NCBI RefSeq assembly: GCF_023716465.1
Contig: NZ_CP092415.1
Coordinates: forward strand, 1,031,501-1,095,500
DNA length: 64,000 nt
Origin: Flagellimonas marinaquae
GTDB taxonomy: Bacteria; Bacteroidota; Bacteroidia; Flavobacteriales; Flavobacteriaceae
Reading direction: 5' to 3'
Part shown: positions 9,913-19,157 of the stretch, piece by piece
Layout of the letters: the number at the start of each line of letters is the position of its first letter
Numbering within the stretch: the stretch's first letter is position 1
The notes under the pieces: generated by a model
Told to the model about the DNA's origin: nothing
The model's input: only the letters and a program-made list of their open reading frames with translations
The model's database searches: none
Position numbers and translations under genes: made by a program

Positions 9913-11781
9913 ATGAAAAAGTTATTGTTATCATCCGTTGTTGTACTAATAGGATTCACCTTTATCGGTAGGCTTTCCTATTTGCAATTATTCCGGTTTT
10001 CACCCGATCAAATCTTGGATGACCCGGCAATCAAAAAAGTGTACGATTATCCCGAAAGAGGCTATATCTACGATCGGCACGGCAAACTATTGGTAGGAAA
10101 CCAACCGGCTTATGATGTAATGGTGATTCCTCGAGAGGTTAAACCGTTGGATACTTTGGAATTTTGTGGCCTTTTGGGCATTGAGAAGGCCGAATTTATG
10201 TCCAAAATGGAAAAAGCAAGAATCTATTCTCCCAGATTGCCCTCTGTTTTGGTACCTCAATTATCCAAAGAGGATTATGCCAGGCTCCAAGAAAAAATGC
10301 GCCACTACACAGGTTTCTATATCCAAAAAAGATCACTGCGCTATTACAATACCAAAAGTGCGGCCAACGTACTCGGTTACATTAGCGAAGTTAACGAATG
10401 GGACCTAAAGAACAATCCTTATTATGTTGCCGGTGAATTAAAGGGTAGAACAGGTATCGAACAGCAGTACGAAGAAATATTGCGAGGTAGAAAAGGAGTA
10501 AAACATATTCAAAAGGACCGTTTTAACCGTGATATTGGCCCGTATAAGGAAGGTAAATTGGACACATTGCCAGAGCAGGGCAAAGAAATCCATATTACAT
10601 TGGATAAGGTCCTACAAGAATATGGCGAAAAATTAATGCACGGCAAAAGAGGGGGAATTGTTGCCATTGAACCTAAATCCGGCGAGATTTTGGCCATGAT
10701 CTCCGGCCCCACTTACGACCCCTCGCTTTTAGTGGGCAGAAAGCGTTCCAAAAACTATAGTAAACTGCACTACGACACCATATCCAAACCAACTTGGGAC
10801 CGTTCCATATTGGCACAACCATCACCAGGATCACCATTTAAAACCCTAAATGCCCTTGTAGGATTGCAGGAAGGGGTTGTCGATGCCAATACCAAATTTC
10901 GATGTTATCATGGGTTTTATGTGGGCAATACTTTAAGAGGATGCCATTGTGGTGGCGGGGTAAGAGATATGAACTCCGGTATTTATCAATCCTGTAATGC
11001 ATACTTTGCCGGTGTTTTCCGTAAAATATTCGATAAATACCAAACTACCGACGAGGGTATGGATGTTTGGGAAAAACACATGAAAAGTTTTGGACTTGGG
11101 AATTTTCTTGGCACCGATCTACCTACTGGTGCTCCTGGCCGAATACCCGATAAGGAATATTACGACAAATGGTACGGTGACGGCAGATGGGCGGCATCAA
11201 CCATTATATCCAACTCTATTGGGCAAGGAGAAATTGCCGCAACGCCCTTACAGTTGGCCAACATGACGGCCGCCATTGCCAACCGCGGATATTTTTACAC
11301 CCCTCACATTATTAAAAACATTGGAAACAACGGGGCCATTGACCCAAAATTTACAGAACCTCGGTACACTACCATAGATAGAAAACATTTTGAGCCGGTA
11401 ATCGAAGGCATGAAAAACGTTTACAATTACGGAACGGCAAGATGGGTAAAAATTCCAGATATCGAAATAGCAGGTAAAACCGGTACCGTAGAAAATTTTA
11501 TACGAGTTGATGGAGAAAGAATGCAGTTGACGGACCACTCTGTTTTTGTTGCCTTTGCCCCCGTGGAGAACCCTCAAATTGCCTTGGCCGTATATATCGA
11601 AAATGGTTACTATGGCTCTCGCTACGCAGGTCACATAGCTTCGCTGCTGATAGAAAAATACCTTAAAGGCGAGATAACACGAAAAGACCTGGAAAAGAGA
11701 ATGTTGGAAAAAACGTTGGAACACGAATATGCCAAGCCATATAGTGGCGAACCTTTCAAGATAAACGAGTATGTCTGGTAA
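9913..11781 (+). CDS. mrdA: Penicillin-binding protein 2 (elongation transpeptidase)
   Basis: A 622-residue class B PBP that crosslinks lateral-wall peptidoglycan with RodA. It has an N-terminal membrane anchor (about 4-24), a dimerisation/pedestal domain with RGYIYDRHGKLLVGN, and a transpeptidase domain. The active-site motifs are SPFK (SxxK, near residue 312), SCN (SxN, near 357) and KTG (near 524). The start is ATG at 9913, 54 bp after mreD. Its last 11 bp overlap rodA, matching the functional pairing of the two proteins. Confidence 0.97.
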   Translation: MKKLLLSSVVVLIGFTFIGRLSYLQLFRFSPDQILDDPAIKKVYDYPERGYIYDRHGKLLVGNQPAYDVMVIPREVKPLDTLEFCGLLGIEKAEFMSKMEKARIYSPRLPSVLVPQLSKEDYARLQEKMRHYTGFYIQKRSLRYYNTKSAANVLGYISEVNEWDLKNNPYYVAGELKGRTGIEQQYEEILRGRKGVKHIQKDRFNRDIGPYKEGKLDTLPEQGKEIHITLDKVLQEYGEKLMHGKRGGIVAIEPKSGEILAMISGPTYDPSLLVGRKRSKNYSKLHYDTISKPTWDRSILAQPSPGSPFKTLNALVGLQEGVVDANTKFRCYHGFYVGNTLRGCHCGGGVRDMNSGIYQSCNAYFAGVFRKIFDKYQTTDEGMDVWEKHMKSFGLGNFLGTDLPTGAPGRIPDKEYYDKWYGDGRWAASTIISNSIGQGEIAATPLQLANMTAAIANRGYFYTPHIIKNIGNNGAIDPKFTEPRYTTIDRKHFEPVIEGMKNVYNYGTARWVKIPDIEIAGKTGTVENFIRVDGERMQLTDHSVFVAFAPVENPQIALAVYIENGYYGSRYAGHIASLLIEKYLKGEITRKDLEKRMLEKTLEHEYAKPYSGEPFKINEYVW

Positions 11782-13054
11782 GGGTCTATTTGGACGTTTG
11801 GATTGGGTTACCGTAATTCTTTACGCTCTTTTGGTCTTGATCGGGTGGATCAATATTTATTCAACATCGGTCGGAGAATCGCACACCTCCATTTTTGATT
11901 TTTCCACGCTTTACGGCAAACAACTGTTTTTTATTGGCCTTGCCGCCTTGGGCATCATATTCGTGCTGTTTGTGGAGTCACATTTTTTTGAACGGTTTGC
12001 CTCAATTTTTTACATCGTATGCATTGTACTGCTATTGGGACTGTTCTTATTTGGCAAAACCATTGCCGGAGCCACATCCTGGTACGATCTTGGTTTTTTT
12101 AATCTGCAACCGTCCGAGTTGGCCAAAGTGGGCACATCGTTGGCCCTTGCCAAATTTTTAAGCGATATACAGACCGATATACGAACGGGCAAGCATCAAA
12201 TATATGCGTTGATCATTATTCTTTTGCCCGCAATTTTAATCTTGCCGCAACCAGACCCCGGTAGTTCCCTAATCTATTTTTCACTGTTCTTTGTCCTGTT
12301 CAGGGAAGGTTTCCCAATTTACTATTTAGGTATATTAATTTTTGCCGTGGTGCTTTTTGCCACTACATTAATGTTCGGTACGGTTTGGGTCGCCATTGGC
12401 CTGATCATACTTACCTTGCTCATCTACACCTTTAAAAAGGCATCTGTAAAAATTCCAATATTGCCCGTGGTGGGCGTTATTGCGGTTTCCATATTGTTTT
12501 CCCTCTCGGTAAACTTTGTTTTTGAAAATGTTTTTGAACAGCGCCACAGGGATCGATTTGCCCTATGGTTGAGCTTGGAAAAAGATGAGGACAAACTGGA
12601 CGAAATCCGAAAGACCATTGGCTACAATACCTATCAGTCGGAAAAAGCCATCGAATCTGGTGGTTTTACCGGAAAAGGATTTTTGGAGGGCACCCGAACC
12701 AAGGGCGACTTTGTTCCCGAACAACATACCGATTACATTTTTAGTTCGGTTGGCGAAGAATGGGGTTTTTTGGGCACTACAGCGGTTATCTTGTTGTTCT
12801 CCCTATTTTTTTTACGCTTGATCTACATTGCGGAGCGACAAAAAAGTGATTTTAGCCGGATGTATGGCTATGGGGTAATTTCCATTTTGGTGTTTCACTA
12901 CTTTATAAATATTGGTATGGTCATAGGGCTTTTGCCAACCATTGGGGTACCATTGCCCTTTTTTAGCTATGGCGGTTCTGGTTTAATATTTTTTACCATG
13001 CTACTGTTCATATTTCTAAAGCTTGATTCCAACCGTTTAAAGGACGGGATTTAA
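11771..13054 (+). CDS. rodA: Rod shape-determining glycosyltransferase RodA
   Basis: SEDS-family peptidoglycan polymerase, 427 residues with about ten membrane helices. SEDS signatures include FNLQPSELAKVGTSLALAKFLS, the long periplasmic loop with YNTYQSEKAIESGGFTGKGFLEG...DYIFSSVGEEWGF, and the C-terminal GVPLPFFSYGGSGL. It ends the mre operon. Its stop codon overlaps the 3' end of the convergent endonuclease gene by 4 bp. Confidence 0.97.
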   Translation: MSGKGLFGRLDWVTVILYALLVLIGWINIYSTSVGESHTSIFDFSTLYGKQLFFIGLAALGIIFVLFVESHFFERFASIFYIVCIVLLLGLFLFGKTIAGATSWYDLGFFNLQPSELAKVGTSLALAKFLSDIQTDIRTGKHQIYALIIILLPAILILPQPDPGSSLIYFSLFFVLFREGFPIYYLGILIFAVVLFATTLMFGTVWVAIGLIILTLLIYTFKKASVKIPILPVVGVIAVSILFSLSVNFVFENVFEQRHRDRFALWLSLEKDEDKLDEIRKTIGYNTYQSEKAIESGGFTGKGFLEGTRTKGDFVPEQHTDYIFSSVGEEWGFLGTTAVILLFSLFFLRLIYIAERQKSDFSRMYGYGVISILVFHYFINIGMVIGLLPTIGVPLPFFSYGGSGLIFFTMLLFIFLKLDSNRLKDGI

Positions 13055-13851
13055 AGTTTCCATTGCCCTGCATCTCCTATTGTAGCTTCCATTTTTTGTT
13101 GCCAATCTTTTGATTGCCCATGAAAAAAATCGATTCCGGTTTTTGCTTCAATCTCATCAATGGATATTATAAATTGTTGAAGTGGTTTTTTGGTTTCTTT
13201 GGCTGGGATCAAAAAAGCGATCGGTTCCATTTTTCCTTTATTGGACCTGACCACGATTTTATAAAATGTACGTGGCACATCCACATCCTCATCCCCAATT
13301 TGGGGAAGATCATTTTGGAGAACACCGCCCGTAATCACCATCAAATCGCCATATTTTTTACACCAATAGCGTACTTTCTGCTCTAATCGGTTCCATATGC
13401 CCGCATTAAAATACTTGTCCTGCGGACTAATATTGCTCGTGTAAAAAGTTTCGTTGTAGGCCTGTTCAGAAAAACGCCTGTCCCCTGCCGGACACAAATG
13501 CCCCCTATCGTAACCAGAACCTTTATAGTTTCGCCAATCCGCAGATTTGGATGTTACTTTGGGGTCCTCTATAAAATATGGCCGCTTTCTCTCATCATAG
13601 GTGAGGTGTTCTTTTTTTAAGGTATAGGCTACCCATTCCGCTTGTTCATGAGGTTCACTATAAGAAAGGGCATAATACGCATGCTGTACCACTTCGCCCA
13701 TGGTTGAACTTGGCAATAAGTCGGATTCCAAAGTAATCTTTGGCGTTTCATCGGGAGGGGAATATGTTGCAGGGGTATAAAAATTATCGAATAGCCAAAA
13801 TCCTATGACACATGCCGATATCAAAATGGCATATATAGTTCTATCCTTCAT
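13051..13851 (-). CDS. Membrane-anchored DNA/RNA non-specific endonuclease (NUC1 family)
   Basis: A 266-residue protein with an N-terminal signal anchor (YAILISACVIGFWLF) and a beta-beta-alpha-metal nuclease domain. The catalytic DRGH motif lies in SGYDRGHLCPAGDRRFS, followed by the Mg-binding region SNISPQDKYFNAGIWNRLE. It hydrolyses single- and double-stranded nucleic acid and would act outside the cytoplasm, probably scavenging nucleotides. It is a single gene, convergent with rodA. Confidence 0.93.
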   Translation of the reverse strand: MKDRTIYAILISACVIGFWLFDNFYTPATYSPPDETPKITLESDLLPSSTMGEVVQHAYYALSYSEPHEQAEWVAYTLKKEHLTYDERKRPYFIEDPKVTSKSADWRNYKGSGYDRGHLCPAGDRRFSEQAYNETFYTSNISPQDKYFNAGIWNRLEQKVRYWCKKYGDLMVITGGVLQNDLPQIGDEDVDVPRTFYKIVVRSNKGKMEPIAFLIPAKETKKPLQQFIISIDEIEAKTGIDFFHGQSKDWQQKMEATIGDAGQWKL

Positions 13852-13892
13852 AAAGGTTAGTTATGATTTAAATTTTGACATCAAAAATGCAT

Positions 13893-13919
13893 AAAAAAAA
13901 CCAACTCAAATGAGTTGGT
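13893..13919 (-). terminator. Terminator of the prc gene
   Basis: The inverted repeat ACCAACTC/GAGTTGGT (13900-13907 with 13912-13919) closes a 4-nt loop. Read on the minus strand it is followed by an eight-residue T tract (complement of 13893-13900). It lies just after the stop codon of the minus-strand protease gene. Confidence 0.85.
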
Positions 13920-13947
13920 CTTCTAAATAATTTGAAACTGATCGGGC

Positions 13948-16119
13948 CTATCCTTTAACGCTGGCCAATTTTGTTTCTTCTTTTTTAATATTGTTTTGAT
14001 GAAGATCTTTCAGCACATTGACTGCTTCCTCAACATAGATATCACGTGCCAAATCCTTGTGCCATCTATCCCTTTTCTCACGTAATACGGAGTCTTGGGT
14101 AAACAACTCTGTCTCGTATTGCAAAGAGCCAAAGGACAGTTTTGAATCATAGTCCTTTAAGCTTTTAAAACGTTCTGAGCGTTTCTTGGCCTCTTGTTCC
14201 TTCCCTACGTAAGCGTCGTATTTGAGTGAGATCAAATTTTCATCCTGTTGCTCTTTTAACCACTTGGCGTTTTCTTCTATCAACTTGATCTGCTCATTTT
14301 TGGCCATACGTTCTTTACTGTTCTTTACTGCTTGGTCCAAGTCGATGTAACCGTCCCATATCTTGTAATCGGCAGGTGTGATTTTATCCCAGCCCAATGG
14401 ATTTTGCTGATCGCGCTCGCCCAGATCGATATAGCTATATCTGTCCGGAACAACAATGTCACTTTTTACACCTTCCAATTGGGTAGACCCTCCATTGATC
14501 CTATAGAATTTTTGGGTGGTCAATTTTATGGCACCTAAATCACCATGTTCGTTACCTCTAACAATTGGGTCCAAAGGAATAACGTTTTGAACAGTTCCTT
14601 TACCAAAAGTTTGTTTGCTGCCGATCACCACGGCCCTTTTGTAGTCCTGCATGGCCGCTGCCAATATTTCGGATGCCGATGCGGAAAGTTCGTTAACCAG
14701 AATTACTAAAGGACCATCCCATTGAATGCGCTCGTCCTTATCCTCATGCACTTCTTTTCTTTGTCCAGAGGAACGTACTTGCACAATTGGACCGTCTTTA
14801 ATGAACAATCCTGCCATTTCTACAACGGTTTTTAGGGATCCACCCCCATTGTCCCGTAAATCCAAAATAATTCCTTCTGCACCTGCTTCTTTTAAACGTT
14901 CCAATTCCTTGGCTACATCGGTAGCTGCATTTCGTTCGGAATAGTCATCGAAATCCACATAAAATTTAGGTAGATTGATTAGACCGTACTTTTGGTTGCC
15001 GGCATCAATTGTGGCGGATTTTGCATAGGACTCCTCCAACTCTACCACATCTCTTGTAATGGACACCGTTTCAATAGTTCCATCTACTTTTCTTACGGTA
15101 AGTTCAACTATGGTGCCTTTGGGGCCTTTGATCAATTTTATGGCATCGTCCAGTCGCATACCAACTATATCTATAGGTTCTTCTCCTTTTTGACCAACCT
15201 TTAAGATCTGATCTCCCACCTCTAAACTCTGGTCTCTCCAAACCGGACCACCGGAAATAATCTCTACAATTTTGGCTCCTTCGGGTTTTTTCTGCAATCT
15301 GGCCCCTATACCTTCAAACTTTCCAGACATACCTATATCGAACTTCTCCTTTTCTTCTGGAGCAAAATAGAATGTATGGGGGTCAAATTCCTCTACGATC
15401 GTATTCAAATATTGTACAAACCAGTCCTTGCGCTCAAGATCATCCACAAAATCAAAAAACTCGTCCAAAGTATTCTTAGTAACTTCTCTCGCTTCTTCTT
15501 CAACCGCTACTTTGTCCACCGTACCTGGTATGTCGTTGAAAGATAACACCGGTTTTGCATCGGTACTGGCAACATCGTTGGCATCGTTGATCAAGTTGTC
15601 TATTTTGTTGTCGAATATATTTAAGGTGTTGTACTTTAATTGTTTTCTCCAACGTTCTTTGAGTTCTTTTTTGCTCGAGGCAAACTCTTGTTTATCGTAG
15701 TCGATTTCTATGGTTTCGTCAATGGTGTAATCGAATGGTTCGGAAAGCACCTCGTTGTAAATTTCCTTGGCTTCTTCCATTCGAACCATTAACCGTTGAT
15801 AAACGGCATTAAAAAAGGTAATGTCGGTATTTCTGATCTCATCATCGATCATAAACCGATATTTTTCAAATTCGCGCAAGTCGCTCTGAAGAAAATATCT
15901 CTTGGTAGGATCTACGATGTCGATAAAATCATCAAAAACGTTGGAACTAAAATTATCGTTGATGTCCTTGGGCTCATAATGTCCTTTTTCCAATACATAG
16001 GAAATCAATTCCAATAAAAATTTATCCTTATCATCATTTTCAAAAGACTTATTGGTAAAACTACAGGAGGCTACTGCCACAAGGATAACCAAAAGTGCTA
16101 AGATGAAGTTCTTTTTCAT
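13948..16119 (-). CDS. prc: Tail-specific C-terminal processing protease (Prc/CtpA type), lipoprotein
   Basis: A periplasmic serine protease of family S41 that cuts proteins near their C-termini. I place the start at ATG 16119 (723 aa), which gives a clean lipoprotein signal, MKKNFILALLVILVAVASC; an upstream ATG at 16146 would only add nine residues before it. Domains in order: an N-terminal helical region (about 30-230), a PDZ domain near 255-345 (FEGIGARLQKKPEGAKIVEI), the S41 core with the Ser/Lys dyad in LSASASEILAAAMQDY and GSKQTFGKGTVQ, and the C-terminal DUF3340-type region of Prc proteins. It is a single gene with its own terminator. Confidence 0.95.
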   Translation of the reverse strand: MKKNFILALLVILVAVASCSFTNKSFENDDKDKFLLELISYVLEKGHYEPKDINDNFSSNVFDDFIDIVDPTKRYFLQSDLREFEKYRFMIDDEIRNTDITFFNAVYQRLMVRMEEAKEIYNEVLSEPFDYTIDETIEIDYDKQEFASSKKELKERWRKQLKYNTLNIFDNKIDNLINDANDVASTDAKPVLSFNDIPGTVDKVAVEEEAREVTKNTLDEFFDFVDDLERKDWFVQYLNTIVEEFDPHTFYFAPEEKEKFDIGMSGKFEGIGARLQKKPEGAKIVEIISGGPVWRDQSLEVGDQILKVGQKGEEPIDIVGMRLDDAIKLIKGPKGTIVELTVRKVDGTIETVSITRDVVELEESYAKSATIDAGNQKYGLINLPKFYVDFDDYSERNAATDVAKELERLKEAGAEGIILDLRDNGGGSLKTVVEMAGLFIKDGPIVQVRSSGQRKEVHEDKDERIQWDGPLVILVNELSASASEILAAAMQDYKRAVVIGSKQTFGKGTVQNVIPLDPIVRGNEHGDLGAIKLTTQKFYRINGGSTQLEGVKSDIVVPDRYSYIDLGERDQQNPLGWDKITPADYKIWDGYIDLDQAVKNSKERMAKNEQIKLIEENAKWLKEQQDENLISLKYDAYVGKEQEAKKRSERFKSLKDYDSKLSFGSLQYETELFTQDSVLREKRDRWHKDLARDIYVEEAVNVLKDLHQNNIKKEETKLASVKG

Positions 16120-16319
16120 AAATATGTTTTTTTTGAGGGAAACCATTTGACCTCATACTGCCAAATCTTCACAATGTCTTCCTTCGTTCTACTTGTATGA
16201 ATTCTCTAAGATACAGAAAAAACCGTGCCAGTCCTTTCTGCTGAATTTAATTTTTTGTTAAACGACCAGAGCTTCATATCCTTATGAAAAACGTATTTTT
16301 ATGCCTTTAATTATGCCAT

Positions 16320-17099
16320 ATGGAAAAACCGTTGATTCTTGTAACCAATGATGATGGAATTACAGCGCCTGGGCTCAGGGCATTGATACGCACCATGAAA
16401 CAACTTGGTGACGTGGTCGTTGTTGCCCCGGACAGCCCTCAAAGCGGCATGGGGCATGCGATTACCGTTGACAGCACCCTGTTTTCCAAAAAGGTGGTAG
16501 TTGATCATAAAGAAGGTGCTCCAAGTGAGTACAGCTGCAGCGGGACTCCAGCAGACTGTGTAAAATTGGCGCTTCGGGTAATTTTGGACCGTAAGCCCGA
16601 TATTTGTGTGAGCGGAATCAACCATGGATCCAATTCATCTATCAATGTTATTTATTCAGGAACAATGAGCGCTGCCATTGAGGCAGGTATTGAAGGTATT
16701 CCGGCCATTGGTTTCTCCCTGTGCGACTATTCTTGGAACGCTAATTTTGAACCAGCGCTCGATTGTGTAAAAAATATTGTCTCCGAGGCATTGACCAATG
16801 GAATTCCAAAAGGAACCGTATTGAACGTGAACATTCCAAAATCGGAAAATCCGCCTAAAGGCATTCGGATTTGCCGACAAGCACGAGGCAATTGGAAAGA
16901 GGAATTTGATAAAAGAACAAGTCCATCGGGCAAGGATTATTATTGGCTTACGGGCGAATTTGAGCTCCTGGACAAGGGTGAGGACACCGACGAATGGGCC
17001 TTGGCACAGGGTTATATTTCCGTAGTGCCAACACAATTCGACCTTACAGCGCACCACGCCATACCACAAATAAACAACTGGAATTTAAATGAACAATAA
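16320..17099 (+). CDS. surE: 5'/3'-nucleotidase SurE
   Basis: A metal-dependent phosphatase acting on nucleoside monophosphates. The 259 residues show the SurE signature ILVTNDDGITAPGLRAL (metal-binding DD pair at residues 11-12), VVVAPDSPQSGMGHAIT, and CVSGINHGSNSSINVIYSGTMSAA. It starts a plus-strand run with the small membrane protein gene (11-bp overlap) and lpxB, an arrangement common in this family. Confidence 0.97.
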   Translation: MEKPLILVTNDDGITAPGLRALIRTMKQLGDVVVVAPDSPQSGMGHAITVDSTLFSKKVVVDHKEGAPSEYSCSGTPADCVKLALRVILDRKPDICVSGINHGSNSSINVIYSGTMSAAIEAGIEGIPAIGFSLCDYSWNANFEPALDCVKNIVSEALTNGIPKGTVLNVNIPKSENPPKGIRICRQARGNWKEEFDKRTSPSGKDYYWLTGEFELLDKGEDTDEWALAQGYISVVPTQFDLTAHHAIPQINNWNLNEQ

Positions 17100-17376
17100 A
17101 AAAGAGATCATCATCGGATTTATAGTCGGGCTCATTGCAAACACATTTGGCACCCTGCTCTATATCCTATTATTTTCTGATTTAAGTGTTGGGGAAACCA
17201 TCAATGCCGCCATAAGTCAAGGCCATATTGGCAGTTTGTTGGCACTGGGCGCTGTTTTAAACCTTGTTGCTTTTTTTGCCTTTTTGCGCATTAAGAGGGA
17301 CCAACGGGCCAAAGGAGTAATGTTGGCCACTCTGGTTACCGCCCTGATCATATTAATGTACAAAGTTATGGGCTAG
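17089..17376 (+). CDS. Small membrane protein of unknown function between surE and lpxB
   Basis: A 95-residue protein with three hydrophobic stretches (about 8-31, 46-66 and 76-93) separated by short charged loops (RIKRDQRAKG). No catalytic motif is visible. It overlaps the end of surE by 11 bp, so it is probably translated from the same mRNA, and lpxB follows 89 bp later. The function is unknown. Confidence 0.85.
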   Translation: MNNKKEIIIGFIVGLIANTFGTLLYILLFSDLSVGETINAAISQGHIGSLLALGAVLNLVAFFAFLRIKRDQRAKGVMLATLVTALIILMYKVMG

Positions 17377-17465
17377 GTAAACACAGAACTCTTTTATATA
17401 CAACCCAAACTAATCGATATTAATTTTTGATTTTTGCCTTTAGTTTTTGAATTTGATCCTTACCA

Positions 17466-18578
17466 ATGAAATATTATATCATAGCTGGTGAAGCATCCGG
17501 GGATCTACATGGTTCCAATTTAATAAAAGCCTTAAAAAAAGAAGATACCTCGGCACAGATTCGATGTTGGGGAGGTGATTTAATGCAACAAGAGGGTGGA
17601 GAATTGGCCAAGCACTACAAGGACATGGCCTTTATGGGGTTTTTGGAAGTAATCAAAAACATCCCTGCCATTTTTAAAAATATTGCCTATTGTAAAGAGG
17701 ATATTCAGAATTTTGATCCAGATGTGATCATATTTATCGATTTCTCGGGCTTTAACCTACGAATAGCAAAATGGGCCAAAGCTGAAGGATATAAAACCAA
17801 CTACTATATTTCGCCTCAAATTTGGGCTTCTAGAGAAGGTAGGATCAAAAAAATAAAGCGGGATATTGACCAGATGTACGTAATCCTTCCTTTTGAAAAA
17901 GAGTTTTACGAGAAAAAACATGGATATCCCGTACAATTTGTCGGCCACCCTTTGATCGATGCCATTGAGAACACCCCGTTACAGGACAATCAAACGTTTA
18001 GAGAAGAAAACGGATTAGATCCCAAAAAACCGATAATCGCCTTGCTACCGGGAAGCAGAAAACAAGAGGTCCAAAAAATGTTGAACGTTATGCTTTCGGT
18101 AAAAAAGGATTTTAATCAATATCAATTCGTGATTGCGGGGGCACCAAGTCTTTCCAACGATTTCTACGCTCCTTTTTTAGAAGGTGACGAAGTACAGTTC
18201 GTTTCCAACAAGACCTACACGCTTTTAAAGCACTCACATGCCGCCATGGTCACTAGCGGAACGGCTACATTGGAAACTGCGCTTTTTGGGATACCTCAAG
18301 TGGTATGCTACAAAGGAAACTGGATCTCCTATCAAATTGCCAAACGTATTATTACCCTCGATTACATTTCTTTGGTAAACCTAATTATGAAAAAGGAAGT
18401 GGTCAAAGAACTGATTCAGAATGAACTGACCACAAAAAACTTAAAAAAAGAGCTTTCAAAAATTGTGAATGGACCTGATCGCGACCGTATATTATCCGAT
18501 TATAAACTGCTAAAAGAAAAGTTGGGCGGTAAAGGTGCCAGTAAATTGGCTGCACAATTAATTGTGAAAAATGTGTAG
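17466..18578 (+). CDS. lpxB: Lipid-A-disaccharide synthase LpxB
   Basis: A GT19 enzyme that joins UDP-2,3-diacylglucosamine to lipid X at the inner face of the membrane to form the lipid A disaccharide. The 370 residues are full length. Family motifs include YYIIAGEASGDLHGSNL at the N-terminus, the LLPGSRKQEV loop near residue 195 and HAAMVTSGTATLETALFGIPQVVCYK. It indicates an LPS-containing outer membrane. Confidence 0.97.
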   Translation: MKYYIIAGEASGDLHGSNLIKALKKEDTSAQIRCWGGDLMQQEGGELAKHYKDMAFMGFLEVIKNIPAIFKNIAYCKEDIQNFDPDVIIFIDFSGFNLRIAKWAKAEGYKTNYYISPQIWASREGRIKKIKRDIDQMYVILPFEKEFYEKKHGYPVQFVGHPLIDAIENTPLQDNQTFREENGLDPKKPIIALLPGSRKQEVQKMLNVMLSVKKDFNQYQFVIAGAPSLSNDFYAPFLEGDEVQFVSNKTYTLLKHSHAAMVTSGTATLETALFGIPQVVCYKGNWISYQIAKRIITLDYISLVNLIMKKEVVKELIQNELTTKNLKKELSKIVNGPDRDRILSDYKLLKEKLGGKGASKLAAQLIVKNV

Positions 18579-18611
18579 TTTTATATTCCAAGAAAGTAAA
18601 TCTACTCTTGG

Positions 18612-19157
18612 ATGTTACGTAAAACCATAATCTTACTATTGTTTTTTGCCATAATGGCTTGTGGCCCGGGCAAAAAACGAAGAACCTACAGCAAGACCCG
18701 AACCGTTACGGTAGAGGGGTCCAACACCGACACTTCCCCTAAACCAAAATCCAAAAAGGAGGGGCGTAAAAATGCAAAGGCAAACAGAATTATTTCCACG
18801 GCGCTAACATATTCGGGCACTCGTTACAAATACGGGGGCACCACCAAAAAGGGCATGGACTGCTCTGGCTTGGTCTATGTCTCCTTAAAGGAAAACGACA
18901 TTATGTTTCCCAGAACATCGTATCAAATGGCCCTGGAAGGAGAAAAAATACAAATTGCCCGTGTGGAAAAAGGAGATCTGCTCTTTTTTAAAACAAGTAA
19001 AACGGGCAAGCGCATCAACCATGTTGGGCTTGTGGTAGATGTAAAGGGCAACGACATTAAGTTTATCCACGCCACAACCTCACGCGGCGTGCTGGTATCC
19101 TCGTTACGGGAGGGATACTGGAACAGTGCCTTTGTAAAGGCCATGCGCATCCTATAA
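18612..19157 (+). CDS. NlpC/P60 (C40) peptidase lipoprotein
   Basis: A 181-residue lipoprotein (signal ending IMAC, Cys about 17) with a basic linker (about 20-60) and a C40 cysteine peptidase domain. The catalytic Cys is in KGMDCSGLVYVS, the His in RINHVGLVVDV, and the third polar residue in FIHATTSRGV. Such enzymes cut peptidoglycan stem peptides (gamma-D-Glu to diaminopimelate). It ends one base before the comEC start codon. Confidence 0.93.
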   Translation: MLRKTIILLLFFAIMACGPGKKRRTYSKTRTVTVEGSNTDTSPKPKSKKEGRKNAKANRIISTALTYSGTRYKYGGTTKKGMDCSGLVYVSLKENDIMFPRTSYQMALEGEKIQIARVEKGDLLFFKTSKTGKRINHVGLVVDVKGNDIKFIHATTSRGVLVSSLREGYWNSAFVKAMRIL